A stretch of DNA of 64,000 nucleotides from Rhynchonema sp. JSB1_4 (lineage: Eukaryota > Nematoda > Chromadorea > Monhysterida > Xyalidae). The stretch spans positions 62,001 to 126,000 of the forward strand of contig JASAMV010007625.1 of assembly GCA_030248065.1 (NCBI GenBank), written 5' to 3'. Made by a program: the position numbers and the translations under genes. Below the pieces are notes generated by a model. That model did no database searches, had not been told where the DNA came from, and saw nothing but the letters and a program-made list of their open reading frames with translations. Within the stretch, counting starts at the first letter, position 1, and the number at the start of each line of letters is the position of its first letter. Positions 58,037 through 64,000 of this stretch are shown piece by piece.

Positions 58037-58577
58037 AGGCAATCCAGCCGCTGATGTCACCGCCGCGAAACCTACAGTATACCAGAGTCTGAGCCATTAC
58101 ACCGTTTTTCCACTTATACATGAACGAAGCGATTTTGCTTTAGTTCAATGTTTCATGCTGTTTCATGCCACGCAGCTGAGTGCTCTGTGAGCCGAATGGC
58201 TCTAAAGAGGTACAATTTTATAACACAGGGAATTTTTCTTTGGGCCACAGTTTGAGGTAGAGTTGCTTCACTAATTTTGACCAGCGTAAAAGATATTCCT
58301 CTACAGCTAATGAACATCTTTTACGCTGGTCGAAATTAGTGGAGCAACAAGCAACTCTATCTCAAACTGTGGGCCAAAGAAAAATTCCCTGTGTTGTAAA
58401 ATTGTACCTCTTTAGAGCTGAGTATAGAGCACTCAGCTCAGCCGCGTGGCTGAAAAGCAGCCTGAAACATTGAACTACGTGAATATCGCTTCATATCTAA
58501 GTCGAGAAGCGGTGGAACATCTCGGCCTTTGGTATACTGTAGATTTCGCGGCGGTGACATCAGCGGCTAGATTGCCT
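58037..58577. repeat. 541-bp foldback, arms about 260 bp
   Basis: From GGCAATCCAGCCGCTGATGT to CATCAGCGGCTAGATTGCC the halves are reverse complements over nearly their whole length. Outer parts have diverged moderately; the inner 58199-58419 is almost exact (GGCTCTAAAGAGGTACAATT against AATTGTACCTCTTTAGAGCT). The centre is the GACCAGCGTAAAAGA..CTTTTACGCTGGTC core also present near 6390 and 9408. The inner and outer parts may be two elements, one inserted symmetrically in the other. Confidence 0.9.
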
Positions 58578-59005
58578 TTATAAGCAAGATATACTCATAA
58601 ACCACACAGAATTCAGATAACATGCAGCATAAGTCGCTGAATCAGTCGTATATGACCGACTTCGAGCTCCCCGATGGGGTATGACATCGAAATACCACGT
58701 CGGTACATGCACACTGTGTATCACGAGAAGGTATAATACCATCATGTGGGGCATCCTAGATACCAAATACATGCCCCAAAAGTGATTTTGTGAAGAAAAT
58801 TTTTCGACCCTTGAGAAAAAAATGACAAAAAGTAACCCCCAAAAGGCCATTTTGGGACGTTTTAGAACATTGTGTTCCCTCGGAACGTTTTTAAAATTTA
58901 ATTTAAATTTCATTTTTAAAACCCTTATTCTATTTCCGACAATACGATACTTACTGCCAGTGAAGTGAAAAGAACAAACAAAAGCAAGTCACAAATATCG
59001 AAAAG
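58578..59005. other. region between the foldback and the Argonaute-like gene
   Basis: AT-rich, no exon recognised. ATTCTATTTCCGACAATACG at about 58928 is a remnant of a TACCGTATT-family right end just before the next gene. Confidence 0.5.
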
Positions 59006-59797
59006 ATGCGTTTGTTGGAGCCACACGAACATGGCGATGACGGAGCATCGTTCTGTGAACAACAACGGAGCACAAGTGGTATGCACTGGGCAGTGGTGTG
59101 CTCCAGTGATGAAGATCGGGTCAATAAATCAACGCTAGCGTTAGTTTTCTGCCCGTTCTAAAGTTTTCTCAATTTTATTCGACAAGTTTGCAGGTCATTC
59201 TTCACCTGGCTGACGGCCGAATTGAACAAACAAGCCATTGACAAACAATCCTCCGTTCGTCTTAGTCCGGAATGGTGCAGTTTCGATCAGATTCAGCCGA
59301 GCAACGGTCAATTGGTGGCAGAAACGTATCGAAATCTGCACGAAGCGCATCCGGAATGCGTGATTGTGTTCCACATCTTTCCAACCAAGGACGCTCCCGA
59401 ATATGGTTGGGGTGGGACGGTATTTTGTTTCAGTGCTGGATCTTTGCTTCGTTTTAAGAGACGTAAGTGGGGAACCCTCGCGCCTCCGCCCCACAGCACT
59501 GGTCACCTATTATATATTTTGTCTGCCAAACCAAATCATAGTGAACGTTTAGTTACCGACTACCTATTGTCGTCAGGTTGGATGAAACAATGCGCCGAGC
59601 AGTACGGTGTGATCCGACAAGGTCTGTTGCTCGACAACGTACTCAATCGATTCGCACAAGTCGACAGCGTGTCTGGGGTGGTCAGCAACATGTTGTCGTG
59701 GTTCGAGACGCGATTGCACCAATTGGTTGCCGGGTCCAAGTTGGTCGTTTTGGCTTGTGTCCAAGTGATGCAGCGTGCTTGCTGGCGTATTGATTGA
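59006..59797 (+). CDS. short gene resembling the Argonaute MID / early PIWI region
   Basis: Three exons, 59006-59139, 59194-59405, 59577-59797, phases consistent, 188 residues from ATG 59006. The order of features follows an Argonaute MID domain: MHWAVVCSSDEDRV as first strand, STLASFFTWLTAELNKQ helix, GQLVAETYRNLHEAHPECVI, then VFHIFPTKDAPEYGWMKQCAEQ (the 'P-x-x-YG-x-K' turn before the helix that carries 5'-phosphate contacts) and YGVIRQGLLLDNV, in the position of 'G-x-x-TQ-x-x-x-x-NV'. Usual TQ is RQ here, and the NV is followed by a divergent stretch. No N, PAZ or complete PIWI domain with its Asp-Asp-His residues is visible. So it is either a fragment or pseudogene, part of a larger gene with unrecognised exons, or an unrelated fold. 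Resemblance is from memory only. Confidence 0.42.
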
Positions 59798-59975
59798 TCA
59801 CCTGTCTTAGGATCTGCTTCTTGATTTACTGACTGTTCAGAATCCGAATTTCGGATCTCTACTGTCAGTGAATAAAAATTCACGCTGGTCAAAATTGGGA
59901 TCCTGCGTTTCCATCCAACCAGTAACTCTGATTCGAACTTGACAATGAATGTAGTGTAACTAAGTACTGACAGAG

Positions 59976-61250
59976 ATGTACCCAACTTACAGACAGCAAC
60001 GAGCGCACGGCGTGCTGGTGCGTTTCACGAATGCCGACTTGGCGACATCAACCAGCAGCGGCAGTGGTACAGTGTTGCAGCAACGTGACGCCGTTGTGGT
60101 GAACGAGAATGTGCGCAAGATCGATCGAGACACCCTGTACAACGCGGTGTTCACCAGTTTGCACGGTGCTGTCGCACCCACACAGGGCGTCAGCTTTACC
60201 AGTTGGTCGTAGCTTTCTTTGCAAGTTGTCAGTCTTTTTGTGTTCCATCCAACCTTGCATTTATCAGGTTGGTAATTCTGGTTGCGCTGATTTTGCAGGC
60301 AACACCTCGTCCGGCTCAGGTAAATTGGATTGCTGTGTTGATGTCGAGGGCGCTCCGATGAACATCAATCCAGTCAGTTCAGCTTTTCGTATGTTTTTCG
60401 TAAAAATTATCGCAATTTCTCAACTTTTTCTTCAGTTCCAAGTGGCGCAACTGTTCCCAAACTTCACTGTGGTCGACGTGGGTCGTGAAACATCAGCAGA
60501 TGGCGGTGACACTCCATCTGGTCGTATTCGTGTCCGATTCGCCACCAAATTTCAGGCGTTGCACGTCGCAAAATTGTATGCAGACAATGGGTGCGTTGAC
60601 CTCGATTTTTTTAAAATCATCTAGGCTGTGAGCAGATAAACGCGGAATGGCACATTTCTGCATTCCGCATTCCGCGTTTATCTGCTCACCTTTGCTTAAT
60701 GGCAGATTTCTGCATTCCGCATTCCGCGTTTATCTGCTCACCTTTGCGGAATGGTGCGTGCTTGGGTGACGATGACAACTTCCAGCGTGCTGACCTCAAA
60801 ATGTTGCGTGTTAACGGCAACTGAGATGCTTGACCAAAAGCATACATTTACTTGCGGAAATTCAAAATTCCACAAAGGTGAGCAGATAAACGCGGAATGC
60901 AGAAATCTGCCATTCCGCGTTTATCTGCTCACAGCCCTATACATCGCTATCCGAAGGCTGGCTGGTTCCAGCACTCCAGACCCGAAACCCACAGCGCGTG
61001 TGTATGAATCTAAGCCGAGCCTTACACCAAACTGAGGAACGGCAGCTGTAGGAAACCGAAATCGAAAGAGAAACAAAACCGCTACCTTTGACTGCCCGCT
61101 GTTTTTTTTGAAAAAATCGCAGTTATGGATATACCACCGCAGTTAGATTTTTTCAGCCCAACATTCGCCGAGCGCTACCCTCTGGCCGTGCAACCAGCTT
61201 CGACTGTGCTCCAGCTGCAACTTGACAAAACGCTCAAGGGTGAATATTGA
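59976..61250 (+). CDS. unrecognised gene, four exons, 182 aa as modelled
   Basis: Exons 59976-60201, 60299-60372, 60436-60590 and 61157-61250; all phases agree, which supports the chain. I do not recognise the family. The start MYPTYRQQRAHGVLVRFTNA leads into a Ser/Gly/Thr-rich patch (TSTSSGSGT), then VRKIDRDTLYNAVFTSLHG. A second Ser-Gly patch, NPFQVAQLFPNFTVVDVGRE, and a mixed helix GRIRVRFATKFQALHVAKLY follow, ending LQLQLDKTLKGEY. No signal peptide or membrane segment. It could be the 3' part of the Argonaute-like gene just upstream, but no in-frame splice between them was found. The last intron is largely filled by an inverted-repeat element. The start is the first ATG and is uncertain, since an acceptor-like CTTACAG lies right after it. 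Confidence 0.5.
60625..60940. mobile_element. inverted-repeat element with GCGTTTATCTGCTCACC repeats
   Basis: Ends AGGCTGTGAGCAGATAAACG and CGTTTATCTGCTCACAGCCC are inverted. Two further copies of CATTCCGCGTTTATCTGCTC lie at about 60663-60690 and 60717-60742, so there are four terminal-type units: one at the left edge, two internal, one pair at the right. This looks like solo ends or a partial internal duplication of a MITE. It lies in the last intron of the 59976-61250 gene. Confidence 0.8.
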
Positions 61251-61822
61251 GAATTAATCGGTGCAAAACACACTCCGGTTCTTTGTTTTGTTTTTGATTT
61301 CTTTCGTTCTTACATTTCGGGTAATAACGTTGCTTTTACGTGTCTCCAGGTCATCTATTATTATATGTGAAAATATTCCATGATTTAACGACTCTCCGTT
61401 CATATATTCCGAAATCGAAATGAAACCTCGTTTTGTTTGATTTCAGTATATTGTGATCGGTACAATCATAATAATATGACAGGAGACCAACAGGCAACAA
61501 CAATAGCAGAAGCAGAACAACCCAACAAGCAACGCTGCGTTAGTAATAGAACAAATGTCTAAAACAGAATGAAATACATTTCTTGCTCCGGAAAAAATGA
61601 TCACCGAATTTCACGCCACTTTTTGACCCAAAATCTGACCGTAATTACTGTCAAAGCATGTCTCGTAACTTCGCAGTCAGATTTACTGCCAACAATAGCC
61701 TCGCTTGCACAACAGACCTGATGTGATGTTATCTGCTTCATTCAAATTCATTTTATAGTTTCGAACAGAGAAACATGGGCAAAAATCAATGGAACGCGCC
61801 CCAAAGATTCATTTTTCCCAAT
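61251..61822. other. intergenic between two convergent genes
   Basis: Between the unrecognised gene (+) and eIF3I (-). AT-rich; should hold both 3' UTRs. No repeat or RNA gene seen. Confidence 0.5.
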
Positions 61823-63864
61823 TCAGTAGTCCATCTCAAACTGTTTTAGGTCATCATCAAGCTTCTGAATTCGAACGAAACCGTCTTCTCCCCCAGACAC
61901 AAATGTGTCGTCGGTCGGCAGATAGCACATGGAATTGATCGGACCGAAATGACCCTGAATTTTGCAAGGCAAACATGAGTAAAACATTACTATTTTGATG
62001 TGGACAAACAAACGCTCGAATACAGAACTAAAACTCACTTTCACACGGGCGTATTCCTCTTCAAAGATTAAATGATAGAATTTTGCCTCAAAATGACCGC
62101 CGGTTTGTGTTGTTTGTGTGACCTGCGGAATGAGCGGTGACATCAAATTCAGGATATACTTTGGTTTTTATTCACTCTGACGTCTACAGGCAGTGATGTA
62201 GTTGGTCCGAGCAAGAAAGCAAGCTAGCTGGAGGGGTCCGGCGCAAGAAAGCTAGCTAGCTAGCCGGGTACCCCGATTTGGGGGGGTATTGGTCCAGAAG
62301 TCAAAAACATGGGTATAAAAATTGGTCGAAATTATGCTAAAATAAGCCTTAAATGCGTATTTTTGTGCACGTGTGAGAAAATTTGAACGAATTTGACCAT
62401 TTTGGCCCATAAAATGGTCATTTTGGCACTAAAATCAACACTTTTTTTACTTGGTGACCGGAGCAAGAAAGCTAGCTAGCCAGTTTGGGGGTATGGGTTT
62501 CGGAGCAAGAAAGCTACCTAGCAGTTGGGGGGTAATACCCTCCCCCCAACCACATCACTGTCTACAGGGTGACCCAACAATCGCGGAAACCCTTTTGCAC
62601 GTTAGTGACGTATTGTAACCGTTTGAAAAGCACATTTGTATCAAGCTTTTCGCGTTAGGATTTAGTTGTCTAAAGTTTGGACTGAATTCTTCTAAAGAGC
62701 TTTGACGGATCAGCCACTGACTGTTCCGTGACGTGGGCAAGGACCGGCCAGCAAATGCGCGACCGCCTTTTTGTAAGATGGGTGAACCGCACGATGCGTC
62801 GTCTTTCATAGTGCGTACCTTATCTATCAAAGTAACTCCGCAGGCGAAATTCCGATACAAAACGCTTGATACAATTTGCCCTCAAACGAGGTGCACCACA
62901 TCACTCAACGTGCAACAACGGCCAAGATCCCACCACATAAAAATGTTTCATCTGTATATGTATAACATAAAATAAACACTAGGTACAGTCTGTTGATTAT
63001 ATTTCGACATAGTGTATAAACCCCATTTAGCGCAGGTATTGCCAATTTAGGCAAAGACCGATTGAACGTTGCTTGCTGCCTGGCGCAAAAACACGAGGCC
63101 CGTCATCGCACAACACCAACACAATGTCTCTGCGCCTGAATTGACAGTGTCTGAAACATTCATTTAGAATGGCGTCGACCCAACCCGCTCCAAACATCGA
63201 GAATGGGGCTTGTACACTATGTCGAACTATAATCAACGGACTATAGACATAAACTAGGCAGACCCCTTCCATGTGTGAGCACAGAGTCTCCAAGAGTTCC
63301 AAAGTGCCCCTCCCCCGCCAAATACATGCATGGCTTCCTCTCCACCGGCCAGAATGATATGCGAATAATCGGGCGCGATCACAGCCGAATTTACGGGTCG
63401 TTCAGCTTTGTAGGTTTTCTTAGCTACCAGATTCTGTGCGTCCCACAATTTGGCCGTTTTGTCCTTCGATGCCGTGATCATCATCGTCTGGTCCTAGGAA
63501 TGGACGGATGGAGTGGAAATGGGTTACGGTAGCGTAGCCTACTGTAAGAAGAAAAGTGACATGGAGAAAAGGGCGAGTTTACCCGTTTTTGCGCATTAAT
63601 ACGAGGACTGAGGGACTTGGTACGTTTCTCAAAACGAAAACCTATCAAATTGAAGATACAAGAAAGAAACTAAAATTCGCTCTTGACTTGAAGTCATCTA
63701 AACATAATTTTGGAATGGATGTGGGTGACTGTAAGAATTGATGAAACTCACATCCGACATTTGAATGTCCCGAATTTCACCCCTAACATGATCGTCTTTG
63801 TTGAAGTTCACCGGTTCGTTGCCGCTCCGTAGATCGTACTGGTACAGCTCGCCCTTGTCGTGGC
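61823..63864 (-). CDS. EIF3I: translation initiation factor eIF3 subunit I, 3' part, 5' cut by the window edge
   Basis: Seven-bladed WD-repeat subunit of the eIF3 complex on the 40S ribosome. Exons in order: 63864-63752, 63493-63326, 62122-62039, 61954-61823; phases agree. The matching family segments are AGHDKGELYQYDLRSGNEPV, EIRDIQMSD, MMITASKDKTAKLWDAQNL, AERPVNSAVIAPDYSHIILA, GGEEAMHVTQTTQTGGHFEA, FYHLIFEEEYARVKGHFGPI, and the last blade with SGGEDGFVRI. The C-terminus FEMDY replaces the usual FEFE-type end. Exons for the first WD repeats lie beyond 64000 or in the last 130 bases, where I could not place one. The 1.2-kb intron 62123-63325 holds a hAT-like element. Confidence 0.95.
62191..62560. 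mobile_element. hAT-like MITE, CAGTGATGTAGTTGG ends, AGCAAGAAAGCTAGCTAGC arms
   Basis: 370 bases from CAGTGATGTAGTTGG to CCAACCACATCACTG with exact 8-bp duplication TCTACAGG (62183-62190 and 62561-62568). Arms repeat GCAAGAAAGCTAGCTAGC, two units on each side. The core is collinear with the old copy at 11392-11664. It lies in an eIF3I intron. Confidence 0.95.
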
Positions 63865-64000
63865 CTGCAGTAAAAAGTTGGCAAAATATTCCGCCAGGAA
63901 AAAACAACAATACACTCAGAGTCAACCCTCTTCATAGTGACGTAAACGGGACCACTTTTGTCACTTTTAAGAATGTCCACTATAAAGGATTTATACGGTG

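Noticed and set aside
59006..59139. SSU72 phosphatase, from VAVVCSS-like AVVCSSDED
   Set aside because: SSU72 needs VCSSNxNRS at the very start of the protein; the Asn/Arg positions differ and nothing downstream fits.
62555..62860. Transposase fragment, suggested by CAGGGTGACCCAACAATCGC near 62565 and a 101-residue frame
   Set aside because: The start is like some mariner ends, but part of it is the target duplication of the neighbouring hAT-like element, no second end was found, and the frame has no recognisable transposase motif.

Overview
The window is animal nuclear DNA. Every recognisable gene is split by short introns with GT-AG borders, and the set is typically metazoan: DOP1, UBE2Z, a secreted C-type lectin, the homeobox gene goosecoid, CDKAL1, SMG5, a protamine-like sperm basic protein and eIF3I. 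There is no bacterial, organellar or viral gene set. Two repeats carry TTAGGC hexamers, the nematode telomere unit, so an early-branching nematode or a related ecdysozoan is my guess; this is weak evidence and I cannot name a species. Exons were called by hand from reading frame, splice signals and remembered family sequences. Where phases agree across every junction (goosecoid, CDKAL1, the lectin, the protamine-like gene, most of SMG5) the models are firm. Unresolved junctions are named in the entries.

Layout. 962-7195 (+): 3' part of DOP1, whose 5' part lies before the window. 8272-11858 (+): UBE2Z. 13498-14894 (+): C-type lectin. 18262-22865 (-): goosecoid in five exons, preceded by about 11 kb without genes. 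33872-37392 (-): CDKAL1 in ten exons. 38089-45842 (-): SMG5 in about 21 exons. 46-58 kb: a dense nest of inverted-repeat transposons and G/C-tract repeats, with a small protamine-like gene (49886-50561, +) inside it. 59006-59797 (+): a short gene resembling the MID / early PIWI part of Argonaute. 59976-61250 (+): an unrecognised gene. 61823-63864 (-): 3' part of eIF3I, running off the right edge.

The genes do not form an operon or pathway; they are neighbouring housekeeping, developmental and secreted-protein genes. The special content is the mobile DNA. (1) A tRNA-like SINE has two copies with target-site duplications. One copy splits a conserved SMG5 coding exon and carries splice-like ends that would allow in-frame removal as a new intron. 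(2) Many short hAT-like elements with exact 8-bp duplications are built on one plan: a short terminal inverted repeat, arms filled with a family-specific short repeat, and an AT-rich core shared between families. They are inserted into each other several layers deep. (3) There are several very long foldback palindromes. Two tracts made almost only of two bases (A/C and C/T) may be sequencing or assembly damage.
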